A stretch of DNA of 64,000 nucleotides from SVTX01 sp045542075 (GTDB lineage Bacteria; Bacillota; Clostridia; Oscillospirales; CAG-272). The position numbers and the translations under genes are program-made. This document shows, piece after piece, positions 34,285-43,803 of this stretch. Each line of letters starts with the position of its first letter. Positions within the stretch are counted from its first letter, which is position 1. Location: positions 8,114-72,113 of the forward strand of contig JAZQKI010000001.1 of NCBI GenBank assembly GCA_045542075.1. The letters run 5' to 3'. The notes under the pieces are model-generated. The model made no database searches, had not been told where the DNA came from, and saw only the letters and a list, made by a program, of their open reading frames with translations.

Positions 34285-34653
34285 TTATTTTTTCTTTTTA
34301 GTAAGACAATAGCTTTTATCTATAAGCGAAATTACAAGCGATTCTGAAAGCGAATTATCAAGCGGGACTGTTATCCAATGGGTTTTATTCATATGATATG
34401 CGGGGATTATCTCGGGGTACAGGTCAAACAATATTATTGAATCCTCGGGGTTGCTTTTGAGGTTCATTACGTCAAGCGGCGCAGGGTCTTCCCTGCCTAT
34501 TTTTATGCCGCTGACCGACATTATTATTCCAAACCACTTGCCGCTGTCCTTGTGTCGCATAACAGTAGTGTTAAAATCCTCCTCAAACGGACAGTCGTAG
34601 GACGCGCCCGAAAGAGCTTTTATATAGTCCAGAACAAACTGCTTGTCCGTCAT
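34285..34653 (-). CDS. MmcQ/YjbR family protein
   Basis: 122 aa, CyaY-like fold often described as DNA-binding. Signs: the N-terminal CPFEEDFNTTVMRHKDSGKWFGII, NLKSNPEDSIILFDLYPEIIPAYHMNKTHWITV, the family core ending in a Lys-rich tail. Start: ATG 34653, with AGGAG eight bases away; an in-frame TTG at 34659 is too close to that site. It begins two bases past the kinase stop codon, so the two are co-translated. Confidence 0.88.
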   Translation of the reverse strand: MTDKQFVLDYIKALSGASYDCPFEEDFNTTVMRHKDSGKWFGIIMSVSGIKIGREDPAPLDVMNLKSNPEDSIILFDLYPEIIPAYHMNKTHWITVPLDNSLSESLVISLIDKSYCLTKKKK

Positions 34654-34655
34654 TA

Positions 34656-35237
34656 TCAAAGCTCCTTTACGTCACCGTAGGTGTCGGGGCTTTCGGAGTA
34701 AAGCTTGTAGTATTCCATTATAACGGAAACCACCTCGTCGGGAGTCTTATTTGTGGTATCAACGACGAGGTTGTAGTTGTTGAAGTCGTAATAGTCCACG
34801 CCGTAGATCTCAATAAATCTCTTGCGCTCTACCATGCTTCTCTCAACAAGCTTTTCACATGCGTCATTGACGTCGGTATAGCTTTCCTCGCAGCTGCTGC
34901 GGTGATAAAACACTCTTGTTGCTGCTTCCATAGGATCTATTGTGAGGAATATTTTGAAGGTGTCTTCAGCGAAATGCCAAGCCATACGGGAGTCAAAAAT
35001 AAGATTCTCGCCCTTGTGCTCTCGCGACATTCTCGTTACGGTATTATCTATTTCGTCGTCAAGCTCGGGATTCTCCTTCATGCGTTTATTAAGCTCAAGT
35101 GTTGAGATTCCCTTGCTTCTTGCAAACTCTCTTTGTATAGCTCCGGTGCTGAATATCTCAAAGCCGTATCTTTCCTTCATAATTCCGCACACGGTACTTT
35201 TTCCGCTTCCAAGCCGTCCTGTAATCGATATTAACAT
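34656..35237 (-). CDS. Cytidylate-kinase-like nucleoside monophosphate kinase
   Basis: 193 aa P-loop kinase. Walker A is ITGRLGSGKSTV (5-16), followed by STGAIQREFARSKG and NLIFDSRMAWHF, the pattern of the AAA_33/cytidylate-kinase-like family. The substrate, (d)CMP or another small molecule, cannot be told. Start: ATG 35237 with CGGAGG. Operon with YjbR downstream. Confidence 0.82.
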   Translation of the reverse strand: MLISITGRLGSGKSTVCGIMKERYGFEIFSTGAIQREFARSKGISTLELNKRMKENPELDDEIDNTVTRMSREHKGENLIFDSRMAWHFAEDTFKIFLTIDPMEAATRVFYHRSSCEESYTDVNDACEKLVERSMVERKRFIEIYGVDYYDFNNYNLVVDTTNKTPDEVVSVIMEYYKLYSESPDTYGDVKEL

Positions 35238-35276
35238 ACTATCCTCCGAAGTTTTAACGTGTCTATCCTTAATATC

Positions 35277-35316
35277 TAAAAATATTACGAGTGCTATTTT
35301 TGTAGCACCCGTAATT
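35277..35316 (-). terminator. Terminator of the lipoprotein gene
   Basis: Minus-strand ATTACGGGTGCTA / TAGCACTCGTAAT with one mismatch and a TATTTTTA tail. Confidence 0.75.
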
Positions 35317-35323
35317 ATTTATT

Positions 35324-35902
35324 TTATTCCGGAGCCTCGGTGTTTGCCTCTTCATCGGGAGTTCCCACAAGCACTACTGTGAAGGTCTCTCCGTCTGCAA
35401 GCACATGCTCGGACATGGAGCTAATCATATAGCTCTGCAAAATATTTTCATTTTCAGGCTTTACAAGATTTTTTACCGTGATGGGATTGCCGTTGCTATC
35501 GGTGAATTTGTTTCCTCTGAGCGCAGTCCAATACTGTCCGGGCTTCGCTTCATAATCTCCTATGATCCATATCATATTTGAGAATTCTTCTTCCTCATAG
35601 GTGGCAATATATTCGTTGATCTCAACCTCAAAATAATATTTAAGAACGCCGAGAATGGTGGGCTCAAATCCCTTATATTCATAATCAAGCTCACGGTAGA
35701 TGTTTGTTCCGGAGCTGTCCTTTATTTCAAAGGATACCTTTATTTCGGTGATACCCTGAGACGGAGTACCTACAGGAGGAGGTGTGGTGTCCTTCTCTAC
35801 CTTAGGCTTGTCTCCCGCATCATCCTCAGGCATACAAGCTACAAATGAACAACCAATCATTGCTACAAGCAACACTATGGCAATAATTTTTACGAATTTC
35901 AT
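35324..35902 (-). CDS. Lipoprotein with possible DUF4430 domain
   Basis: 192 aa. The signal peptide ends in a lipobox-like SFVAC (Cys near residue 23), then an acidic Pro/Thr linker and a domain (about 55-180) with PTILGVLKYYFE, QYWTALRGNKFTD and VLADGETFTVVLVG. The W...NG...DGD-like pattern resembles DUF4430, found in cobalamin- or glycan-binding surface proteins; tentative. Start: ATG 35902. Its own transcription unit or the end of the PBP-TspO run. Confidence 0.7.
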   Translation of the reverse strand: MKFVKIIAIVLLVAMIGCSFVACMPEDDAGDKPKVEKDTTPPPVGTPSQGITEIKVSFEIKDSSGTNIYRELDYEYKGFEPTILGVLKYYFEVEINEYIATYEEEEFSNMIWIIGDYEAKPGQYWTALRGNKFTDSNGNPITVKNLVKPENENILQSYMISSMSEHVLADGETFTVVLVGTPDEEANTEAPE

Positions 35903-36026
35903 ATTTACCCCTCCGATAAATTCTACTTAATACAAAAATTATACTACATTATCCTTGTTTTGTCAATAGATTTTAAGAGCGGATTTATAAAATTTAATAT
36001 AAAGACTATGGCAATATACAAAATTT

Positions 36027-36545
36027 TCAATTCTGCATTATGACCAATAAATTTACAAGCAGGATATAGAAAAGCCATAGACTGTTTGCGATCATCAGCA
36101 CACACGAAAGCAGGCTGACCTCCCGCCAGAATAAAGCGCACATAGCGGAACAGACCACACATAGAAAAATTATCAGCAGGGAGAGTGCAAGTGCCTCACC
36201 TCCGAAAAACAAAGGGTGCCACATAAGCGAGAGAAAGAATAGGGATACGTAAAACAGACACCCCTGATACAGACACACCTCTCCCCTGCCGTTTATCCTT
36301 CCGCACATCTTGCGCCCGAATATTGAGCCGACTGCTATACCGCACACAAAAAACCAAAAGATGCAGAAAAAATTAAATAGCCAGATAGCTGGCAGATAAG
36401 CGTCGATCCCAAGAGTGTGAACGGCATTGTACGGACTGCCCGAGCATATACGCACAGCAAGTCCGGAAATGGCGTATACCGCTCCGCAGATCAAGGCGCA
36501 TTTTTTTATTATATCTGAGCCGGTTTTGTTTTTACGAGATGACAT
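36027..36545 (-). CDS. TspO/MBR family membrane protein, divergent
   Basis: 172 aa with five membrane helices. YVSLFFLSLMWHPLFFGG followed by a helix, a Trp-Arg turn and a C-terminal LLVNLL match the last three helices of TspO-like tryptophan-rich sensory proteins, which bind porphyrins and respond to oxidative stress; several of the usual Trp are changed. Start is uncertain: ATG 36545 with GGGGGTAGGAG, or ATG 36575, which has no site. It begins 52 bp after the PBP stop codon. Confidence 0.7.
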   Translation of the reverse strand: MSSRKNKTGSDIIKKCALICGAVYAISGLAVRICSGSPYNAVHTLGIDAYLPAIWLFNFFCIFWFFVCGIAVGSIFGRKMCGRINGRGEVCLYQGCLFYVSLFFLSLMWHPLFFGGEALALSLLIIFLCVVCSAMCALFWREVSLLSCVLMIANSLWLFYILLVNLLVIMQN

Positions 36546-36596
36546 TCTCCTACCCCCGAGTGCTTTTTGCTTCATTATATGGGTGTAAAATGCAAC

Positions 36597-38627
36597 TTAT
36601 TCTCTTATAAACCAACCTTCCGCGATATCTTCGGTTTTGTCGCCCCATGATATCGGTGCGCCTGTTCTTTTGTTATAGGTCTGCTTTTCAATGTTGCTTG
36701 AATACCTGAATTCATTCGGCGCATTCTTGTATTTTTCCGTACGGTATATCTCGCTCATAACGTCGTCCCATATTTTTATTGAGGGATTGCCGAGCGATGC
36801 GCTTATAGGCTCGGGATAATCATATCCGCACCACACTCCGCCGAGGAGCGAAGGGGTATATCCAACAAAGAGTCTGTCACAATTATTTTGAGTGGTTCCC
36901 GTCTTGCCGGCGACTGAAACCTGATCTGCCAGGGAGATCCTTCCCTTTGCCGTTCCTCTGCTGACGACCTCGCAGAGAAGCTTGGTCATGACGGACGCGC
37001 TTTCTTCTTTTATAACGCTTGTTTGATTTTGCCTGTTGTCGAAAATAATATTTCCGTCAGCGTCGGTGACCTTGTAATACGAGCGGGATCTGCTCATATT
37101 TCCTTGCGCGAATATACTGTAAGCCGAGACAAGCTCGCGCAGCGTTATTCCGTGAAGGGTTTGTCCAAGTGCCAGGGATACGGCGTTTTGGTCGTCAGGC
37201 GAGCTTTTTGACGGGCTGACAAGGCTTTGGATATTAAGACTGTCCTTCAAAAAGGATAACGACTTGTCCTCTCCAAGCTTGTAAAGCATTTTTACGGCGA
37301 CCGTATTTACCGAATTTGCTATAGCATCGGATATATCAATGTTTCCGGAATAAATCCTATTTGCGTTTTGCGGCCATTCCTTGCCCGAGGCCGAGCTTAC
37401 GGGTGAATCTTCAACAATTGTTGACCAGCTTATCTCCCCGCTGTCAATCAGGGGCGCATATACGGATATTGGTTTTATAGCCGAGCCGGGCGGACGCTTT
37501 GTGTCGGTGGCATAATTCTGTAAAAGCTCACCCTGCTTTGTTCCCACCGCTCCCACAATGCCTAAAATATTTCCGTTATAGGGATCTGTTATTATCATAG
37601 CGGACTGTGGAGGTGGCTTGTTTGTAGTCAACCTCTTATCAAGTGATACGTAGTAGCGCTCAAGTATTGTCTGTATTTCGGGGTCAACGGTAGTGTATAT
37701 CTTAAGACCGCCGTGAAAGATCCGGCTATACGCGAATTGACGCGAGTATCCGAGAGACATAAAATCACCTACAAGGTCTGAAATGACTGTCTCGGTAAAC
37801 CACGAGTTTTTTGAGTTTTGATAATTAGTATCCGTGCTTAATGTCAGAGGTTGTTCCTTTGCGCGGTTGTATTCATTCTCAGAAATATAGCCCTGCTCCA
37901 GCATGCAGTAAAGTACAGTATCTCTCCGTCTTTTAGTGTTTTCAGGGTGTCTTATGGGGTCATAAAGAGAAGGATTGTTTGTTATCGCGGCTATTGTTGC
38001 AATCTCATGCAACAGAAGCTTGTCGGGGCTTTTTGAAAAATAATATTCCGAGGCTGCGCCAACACCCGTGCATCCGTTTGAAAGATTGATTATGTTAAGA
38101 TATATTTCAAGTATTTCGTCCTTTGAATGATTTTTTTCAAGATTTAAGGCCTGGAATACTTCGTTTATTTTTCTTTGCGGTGTACGCTGACTTTGTCCAG
38201 TAATATTTTTGACGGTCTGCTGTGTTATGGTGGATGCGCCAAACGAGGATGATTTTTTCAGGACGTAATTAAGCACCGCCTTACCGCTTCGCAAAAAGTC
38301 TACCCCGCCGTGCTTGAAGAATCGCTTATCCTCAATCGCCACAAATGCGTTGATCATATTTTGTGGTATCTTACTTATGGGGGTGTACTTGTATTTTGCG
38401 CTCGAGCTTGACAGATTTTCAGTGAGGACGAGCGGATGATTTGCGTCTCCGTTCTCATAATAGTACAAGGTGGTATTATCATCACGCTGTACACTTGAAA
38501 GTAAGTCGTTGTTTATTTGAAGCTTTGATTTATCCGAAAGCAACATAAATGCGCCTGCCGAAGCCACGGTGCCGAAAAGCATTGAAATAATTATAATGAT
38601 AAGTATGGCGCTGACAAATTTTTTCAT
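36597..38627 (-). CDS. Class A penicillin-binding protein (transglycosylase/transpeptidase)
   Basis: 676 aa bifunctional peptidoglycan synthase anchored by one N-terminal helix (about 5-28). GT51 domain (about 80-250): EDKRFFKHGGVDF with the catalytic Glu, GASTITQQTVKN, RKINEVFQA. Transpeptidase domain (about 330-620): SxxK as SAIKP in RPPGSAIKP, SVN, and KTGTTQ. The C-terminal end is short and lacks PASTA repeats. Start: ATG 38627 with GGGAG. Polymerises and crosslinks peptidoglycan outside the membrane; which of the PBP1 or PBP2c types it equals is unclear. Confidence 0.94.
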   Translation of the reverse strand: MKKFVSAILIIIIISMLFGTVASAGAFMLLSDKSKLQINNDLLSSVQRDDNTTLYYYENGDANHPLVLTENLSSSSAKYKYTPISKIPQNMINAFVAIEDKRFFKHGGVDFLRSGKAVLNYVLKKSSSFGASTITQQTVKNITGQSQRTPQRKINEVFQALNLEKNHSKDEILEIYLNIINLSNGCTGVGAASEYYFSKSPDKLLLHEIATIAAITNNPSLYDPIRHPENTKRRRDTVLYCMLEQGYISENEYNRAKEQPLTLSTDTNYQNSKNSWFTETVISDLVGDFMSLGYSRQFAYSRIFHGGLKIYTTVDPEIQTILERYYVSLDKRLTTNKPPPQSAMIITDPYNGNILGIVGAVGTKQGELLQNYATDTKRPPGSAIKPISVYAPLIDSGEISWSTIVEDSPVSSASGKEWPQNANRIYSGNIDISDAIANSVNTVAVKMLYKLGEDKSLSFLKDSLNIQSLVSPSKSSPDDQNAVSLALGQTLHGITLRELVSAYSIFAQGNMSRSRSYYKVTDADGNIIFDNRQNQTSVIKEESASVMTKLLCEVVSRGTAKGRISLADQVSVAGKTGTTQNNCDRLFVGYTPSLLGGVWCGYDYPEPISASLGNPSIKIWDDVMSEIYRTEKYKNAPNEFRYSSNIEKQTYNKRTGAPISWGDKTEDIAEGWFIRE

Positions 38628-38721
38628 TTTTCTGCTCCCTTTTTTTATTTATTTTTTCTCGTAATTTCGGGAGTAAAACGAGGTAAGTTTGATGCTTTTT
38701 GCCATAAAAAAACGTAAAATA

Positions 38722-38752
38722 AAAAATAACCCAATAAAGAATTGGGTTATTT
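38722..38752 (-). terminator. Terminator of the comEC-phosphoesterase run
   Basis: Minus-strand AAATAACCCAAT / ATTGGGTTATTT with TTTTTATTTT after it. Confidence 0.85.
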
Positions 38753-38760
38753 CAACATTT

Positions 38761-39525
38761 TTATATACTTCTCACGTGAATTGACAATACCTCCGTCGGA
38801 TTGAACAGTCTTGGTATTTTTATGGGACGCGTGCTATTGGAGCAACCGCGGCTTATTATTAGACGTCCGTCGTGAATTCCCGACGTATATTTTGGGAAGA
38901 ATCCTTGGCTCGGCGCATAAAGTCCACGACCGAAAAAACTCCACTGACCGCCGTGCGCGTGTCCCGACAGTATCATGTCAATATCCTTATCGGCAAGATA
39001 TTTCGGATAATATTCGGGATGGTGGCAGATCAGTATTTTGTACTGAGATAGCTTTGAAAAGCTCTCAACAAAATGAATATTAGGTCTGCCGTCATTCTTA
39101 TGCGATCCCGATATAAGTCCTCCTATTGCGATATTGTCATTGAGCAGATTATATGAGTCAAAAACTGTGTGTACGCCAAGACCTTCAAGTTGCTCGAGAA
39201 TGCGTGTCGGTATGCTTTTGTATCCCGCAATTTCTGGATATCCCTCATGGGGCTCGCCCTCAATTTCGTGATTTCCGAGGCAGTAATACGTTGGCGCAAT
39301 TTTTACTGACTGCTCAAAAAACATAAATCCGTTTTGATTTATTTGCGAGTTTTTATCCTCAAAGCACTCAAATATATCTCCCGCGCAAAGAATTACATCC
39401 GGGTGTATCTGCTCAAGCGCAGATATCACGGGCGAGGGCTCTTTTGAATGCAGGTCTGCGACAACGGCAATTTTAAGGTCGATATTGGGTTTTTGAGTTT
39501 GTAAATTATATTCCGTTATCTTCAA
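38761..39525 (-). CDS. Metallophosphoesterase
   Basis: 254 aa calcineurin-like phosphoesterase binding two metals: VADLHS, CAGDIFE, LGNHEIE, CHHPEYY and SGHAHGGQW give all five metal-ligand motifs, in the YkuE-like order, though without its membrane anchor. Substrate unknown. Start: TTG at 39525, six bases after GGGAG, one base past the stop codon of the gene before it, so translation is probably coupled. Confidence 0.9.
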   Translation of the reverse strand: MKITEYNLQTQKPNIDLKIAVVADLHSKEPSPVISALEQIHPDVILCAGDIFECFEDKNSQINQNGFMFFEQSVKIAPTYYCLGNHEIEGEPHEGYPEIAGYKSIPTRILEQLEGLGVHTVFDSYNLLNDNIAIGGLISGSHKNDGRPNIHFVESFSKLSQYKILICHHPEYYPKYLADKDIDMILSGHAHGGQWSFFGRGLYAPSQGFFPKYTSGIHDGRLIISRGCSNSTRPIKIPRLFNPTEVLSIHVRSI

Positions 39526-39526
39526 A

Positions 39527-40009
39527 TCAGACTCCCTCGATTCCCTGTTCTATAAGATGCTCCGCTAAAAGCCGCGCGGCAACCTTTACGAGCTCGCCGC
39601 AGGGACGCTTTTTATAGTATTGCGGGCTTCTCTGCTCGGGCTCTCCGCCGTCTGTGTGAGGCACGCCTGCAAGCAGCTCCCGACAAATTATTGAACCGTT
39701 CTCGTCAGAGTATTTTCCAGCAAGTCCGCGCACCTTTTCGTAGAGTTGGCTTTTGCCTGTAACGTCCTTGGGATCGGAATATCCAAGCAGCATTCCCTCA
39801 ACAATAAACATGCCGCTTACCGCTCCGCATACCTCGCGCATTCTTCCCATACCCCCACCAAACGGCGATGCGAGTTTTGAGAGAGTTTCTTTATCCGCAG
39901 GTAAAAGGTCGGCAAAAGCAAGGACTACTGCCTGAGCGCAGTTATAGCCTTCTGTAAAGTATTCCTTTGCTATCTCGGAGCGAGCCGAGACTCTTTGTTC
40001 TGTGCACAT
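39527..40009 (-). CDS. C_GCAxxG_C_C family protein
   Basis: 160 aa with the family cysteines in order: GYNCAQAV, FGGGMGRMREVCGAVSGM, ICRELL and RPCGELV. Members are thought to bind a metal or iron-sulfur cluster and are sometimes linked to redox proteins; role not established. Start: ATG 40009 with AGAGGA. Sits between comEC (53 bp) and the phosphoesterase. Confidence 0.88.
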   Translation of the reverse strand: MCTEQRVSARSEIAKEYFTEGYNCAQAVVLAFADLLPADKETLSKLASPFGGGMGRMREVCGAVSGMFIVEGMLLGYSDPKDVTGKSQLYEKVRGLAGKYSDENGSIICRELLAGVPHTDGGEPEQRSPQYYKKRPCGELVKVAARLLAEHLIEQGIEGV

Positions 40010-40062
40010 ATATTTGCAGTCCTCTCAAAAAAATTTATATAATTATTTTATCAGAAAATACT

Positions 40063-42384
40063 TCACCCGTCAATCCTTGAAAACCTAAATCTATATATCT
40101 CGGGCGACAGGATCAGTATTGTATCGGGCGAGACGTACGAGCTTGTGTCATAATATGATGCGATCTTGTCTGTTGAGAATATCACTGTCTCGATATTAAA
40201 GCCGTTTTGTATTTTATATTTTTGCTTGGGAGCGGGACCTCGACTGCCGAAAATAAGATGGTCGGTGTTCTCAAGCGTGTCGAACACATCCTGCGCAAGA
40301 TCGCTTTCCACGTAAGACGGCGAAACGTATGTCAGAGACTCATTACCAACATTAACGGACAGCATGGTTATCGGAGCGGTTGAGCGGCTAATGGTTTCCC
40401 TGTTTATTTTTACCGAAAGACCATCTATAAGGTATAGCTCTTCGCCATCCTCGTAAAATTCCACGATTACCCCGTGATCTGCGGCACATTCCATTATTGC
40501 TGTCATTCTGAAATAGTCGTCGTTGTTATCAGGCTTTGGTATGTATAGCTTTCTTATGAGCTGTGACTGAAATGATTTTGAGAGGCTTGAAATATGAGCT
40601 GTTGTGTATTTCGTAAGCACGAAGCAGTCTATCTCGGTAGCATTGAGGTGGCTTAGCTCACTGTATGCGAAGTTCAGGCTTGAATAATATCCCGGGGTCA
40701 TATCAAACAGCACAGTATCCTCACCGTTGTTTGCGAGAATTACGTTTCTGTCGTCTGCCTGGTTGACGTATGATATTCGTATGTCATCAGCATTTTGATG
40801 AGACACGCACCCAATAGCTACGAAAAAGACGGTAAGCGCGATAATAAACGGCACAGGCGACAGATATTTGCGCTTGAATCTCAACGCAAGACAGAAAAAC
40901 AGTATAATTCCTAAAATTACTGCGGCGACTGTGATGAATTCATAGTTGAGAGATATTATGCAATCATCTCGTAAGGATATTTTTTCGCAATATCCTATCA
41001 TGAATTTTGCGCAAGCTGTGATTCCCATCTCTATAAGCTTTCCGAGAACGGGCACCTTCATAAATACAAGATAAAGCGGTATCATTATGAGCAATGCCTC
41101 GGTTGGAAGCCCTAAAAGTAAGGAGGATGGCACCGAAAACAAAGACATCTCCTGCGTGAAGATGCAAAAAACTATGATAAGAGGTGCAATTGCACAAACA
41201 GACGTCAAGATCAGTATAATAAAGGTGCGTATGGGGGCGATTATTATTTTCCACTTTGAATAATACGGCTGAAACGTGTAGAACGCGAAGCTTTGAAAAG
41301 TCGGGATATATACTAAAATTCCAAATGTTGCGGCAAATGACATCCAAAAGCCCGCGTCAAGAATTGCATATGGAGAAATCGCAAAAATGATCACACCCGC
41401 AATCGAGAGTGATGTCAGCGGATCAGACTGATAAGAGCATATCATTGAAAGATACACTGTCAAAAGCATAATTATGGAACGTGTGGCTGATATTGAAAAT
41501 CCTGTGAAGGCAAGATAAAACAGAGCAAGCAGAGAAAGTATCACGGCGCGCGCCTTGTAAGGAACAAAAAGTCTTTTGAGTATAAATGCAATAACACCGA
41601 ATATTATACTCATATGCATACCGCTTATCGCCAGTATATGTGATGCGCCCGCGCGTCTGAAATCACGCTTGATGCTTGTGGGGATGACCTCCTTATTTCC
41701 AAGGAACAGGGCGGAGCTTACACCTCCGACGTCATCGCCTAAGGCGTTGATCAGCTTATGAGATAGTCTTGTGTTTATTCTTGAGAGGACGGCTAAGGGA
41801 TGATTGCTTTTTTCCATATATACGCCGAGATCCTCCTCGGAGTCCGATACGAACTTAACGAGTATTCCGTCGGCGAGCATCATGTCCGCTTCCCTATATG
41901 AGCCGACCTGTTCTTCAAATTCACCGCGCGTGAACTGACCGTGTATCTCGTTTCCGGGCTGAATGTTGGCGAGATAATCACATTCAAGGTTTGCTTTGAA
42001 GGAATCGGACCTGCCGTTTATGCTTGTGACGAGGATGGTATATTCGCTCGATGCTCCCGCCGCATATGACTCTGAGAGAACTATACCCTCGATCATATAT
42101 TCCTGATATTCGGGGAGATCTTTATATTTTTTGAATCTGAGATCAAAAAACGAAAACGAAGAAGCTGCCGATAGGATAATGAACACGCAACAAAAAATAA
42201 TCGTGATGAATTTATTGATCGGGATCTTACGGAGAATTCTGAGCGTTACAAATATCAGTGCGACAAGCAAGGAAACTGCGGCGCATACTATTTTTGTTTT
42301 TAGATCGAGGTTATAAAAAATAACGGAGAAAGTAATAAATAACATACATCCGCAAAACAAGGGTCTATTCTTAAAAATGCTCAT
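40063..42384 (-). CDS. comEC: ComEC/Rec2 family DNA uptake channel, degenerate nuclease domain
   Basis: 773 aa. An N-terminal membrane segment and OB-like DUF4131 region (about 45-185; SFKANLECDYL) precede the Competence domain (about 210-490) with SSALFLGNKEVIPTS and GASHILAISGMHMSI and eight or more helices, forming the channel for single-stranded DNA. The C-terminal ~230 residues occupy the place of the metallo-beta-lactamase nuclease, but the HxHxDH motif (normally THPHADHIGG) reads LTKYTTAHISSL, so the metal site is lost. Start: ATG 42384 with AGGAG. No other com gene is nearby. Confidence 0.9.
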   Translation of the reverse strand: MSIFKNRPLFCGCMLFITFSVIFYNLDLKTKIVCAAVSLLVALIFVTLRILRKIPINKFITIIFCCVFIILSAASSFSFFDLRFKKYKDLPEYQEYMIEGIVLSESYAAGASSEYTILVTSINGRSDSFKANLECDYLANIQPGNEIHGQFTRGEFEEQVGSYREADMMLADGILVKFVSDSEEDLGVYMEKSNHPLAVLSRINTRLSHKLINALGDDVGGVSSALFLGNKEVIPTSIKRDFRRAGASHILAISGMHMSIIFGVIAFILKRLFVPYKARAVILSLLALFYLAFTGFSISATRSIIMLLTVYLSMICSYQSDPLTSLSIAGVIIFAISPYAILDAGFWMSFAATFGILVYIPTFQSFAFYTFQPYYSKWKIIIAPIRTFIILILTSVCAIAPLIIVFCIFTQEMSLFSVPSSLLLGLPTEALLIMIPLYLVFMKVPVLGKLIEMGITACAKFMIGYCEKISLRDDCIISLNYEFITVAAVILGIILFFCLALRFKRKYLSPVPFIIALTVFFVAIGCVSHQNADDIRISYVNQADDRNVILANNGEDTVLFDMTPGYYSSLNFAYSELSHLNATEIDCFVLTKYTTAHISSLSKSFQSQLIRKLYIPKPDNNDDYFRMTAIMECAADHGVIVEFYEDGEELYLIDGLSVKINRETISRSTAPITMLSVNVGNESLTYVSPSYVESDLAQDVFDTLENTDHLIFGSRGPAPKQKYKIQNGFNIETVIFSTDKIASYYDTSSYVSPDTILILSPEIYRFRFSRIDG

Positions 42385-42450
42385 TACCTATCTCCTTTCT
42401 AAAAAAATATAGTATAAAAAGTCCAAAATAAAAAAATTTTTCAAAATTGC

Positions 42451-42479
42451 TTGACAAACGGATTAAAAGACTATATAAT
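42451..42479 (+). promoter_or_regulatory. Perfect-consensus sigma-A promoter of the acyl carrier gene
   Basis: TTGACA (42451-42456), 17-bp spacer, TATAAT (42474-42479); both boxes match consensus exactly. Confidence 0.92.
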
Positions 42480-42540
42480 AAGCGTGTTGTGACAGTTGAA
42501 GCTATTCGACTGCAAATGAAAATTTACAGGAGGAATTGAA

Positions 42541-42765
42541 ATGTTTGAGAAAGTTAAGGAGCTTCTCGTATCTGAGCTCCAGATAAACGAGTCTGATATC
42601 ACACTTGATGCAGAGCTTTCTGCTGACCTTGGAATCAACTCTATCGAGCTTGCTGACCTTGTATTGATCTGCGAGGAAAAGTTCGATCTTACCATTGAGG
42701 ATGAAGATCTTCATTCTTTCATCACTGTTGGTGACGTAGTAAACTATCTCGAGTCAACCCTTTGA
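42541..42765 (+). CDS. acpP: Acyl carrier protein
   Basis: 74 aa four-helix carrier whose Ser receives phosphopantetheine: DLGINSIELADLV (about residues 30-42), with Asn in place of the usual Asp of the DSL motif. The rest (ICEEKFDLTIEDEDLHSFIT, VGDVVNYLE) is close to fatty-acid ACP. No fatty-acid synthesis genes adjoin it, so it could be a second, specialised ACP. Start: ATG 42541 with ACAGGAGGA; perfect promoter, so likely strongly made. Confidence 0.93.
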   Translation: MFEKVKELLVSELQINESDITLDAELSADLGINSIELADLVLICEEKFDLTIEDEDLHSFITVGDVVNYLESTL

Positions 42766-42785
42766 TTTGACAAACTTCAATATAT

Positions 42786-42818
42786 AATCCGCATCCTGAT
42801 CTACGGGATGCGGATTTT
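42786..42818. terminator. Bidirectional terminator, acyl carrier gene and ispE
   Basis: AATCCGCATCC / GGATGCGGATT with a nine-base loop and TTTCTTT tail. Confidence 0.85.
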
Positions 42819-42820
42819 CT

Positions 42821-43663
42821 TTATACAGGCTCGCACAGATAAGCAACGGCACCCATACCCGTGAGCGCAACGCATGCGTCGGTTGCCTTCTCCTTTGATG
42901 AGAATATTCCAAATACGGATGGGCCGCTTCCACTCATCATGGAATGCTCCGCTCCGTATCTCAGCATAGTGTCCTTTATTTTTTGCACTGCGGGGCGCTC
43001 GGGTATGACCGCCGATTCGAAAATGTTGAACATCCCGCGCAAATTTTCTTCTTCAAGCAAGGCGAGAAAATCTCTTCGCGGTCTGTAATTTTCAAAATTA
43101 TCAAACATTGAATCAAGCATAGAGTACGCTTTGGGAGTGGACACACCGTCTCCCATCTTGGAGATTACGATATAGCAGTCAGAGAGCGGCTTAAAATCAG
43201 TCAGCTTCTCTCCGATTCCGCGCGTGAGCTTTGTTCCGCCCGAAATACAGAAAGGAACGTCTGCGCCGATTTTTGCGCCAATGGACAGAAGCTCGTCGGC
43301 ACTCTTTTTGTTTCCTGTCAGCTGATTCAAAAGCGTAAGAACTGCCGCCGCATCCGTACTGCCTCCCGCAAGTCCTGCTGCCGCGGGAATTCTTTTTTCG
43401 ATGTGTATTTTAACCTTGCCCGAATCAAGAAAAAGGTTTGCAGCTTTGTAGGCTATATTCTTTTCTCCAAGCGGAATTGAAGGGTCGTCGCAGCTTATCT
43501 CGATAGACTTTTCAGCACTCTCACTGTATTCCACGGTGACAGTGTCACAAAGGCTGACGCTCTGCATAACGCTTATTATATTGTGATATCCGTCGACTCT
43601 TTTGGATTCTATATCCAAAAACAGATTTATTTTGGCGTAAGCATCCTTTTGCAGTATCTTCAT
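42821..43663 (-). CDS. ispE: 4-diphosphocytidyl-2-C-methyl-D-erythritol kinase
   Basis: 280 aa GHMP kinase of the non-mevalonate isoprenoid pathway; phosphorylates CDP-methylerythritol. N-terminal AYAKINLFLDI and RVDGYHNI, ATP loop PAAAGLAGGSTDAAAVL, GADVPFCISGG and C-terminal MSGSGPSVFGIF are all standard. Start: ATG 43663 with GGGGGAG. Stands alone, convergent with the acyl carrier gene. Confidence 0.96.
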   Translation of the reverse strand: MKILQKDAYAKINLFLDIESKRVDGYHNIISVMQSVSLCDTVTVEYSESAEKSIEISCDDPSIPLGEKNIAYKAANLFLDSGKVKIHIEKRIPAAAGLAGGSTDAAAVLTLLNQLTGNKKSADELLSIGAKIGADVPFCISGGTKLTRGIGEKLTDFKPLSDCYIVISKMGDGVSTPKAYSMLDSMFDNFENYRPRRDFLALLEEENLRGMFNIFESAVIPERPAVQKIKDTMLRYGAEHSMMSGSGPSVFGIFSSKEKATDACVALTGMGAVAYLCEPV

Positions 43664-43803
43664 AAGGCTCCCCCTTCAGCTTTTATACGTATATTATACT
43701 ACGTTTTTTCATTTTTTCTGTTAATATATGTTAAATTTTTTAATAAATAGCCGAGAAATCCGCTGTTTTTACAAAAAAATAAGAATTGGGAGCGGAGTTA
43801 ATC

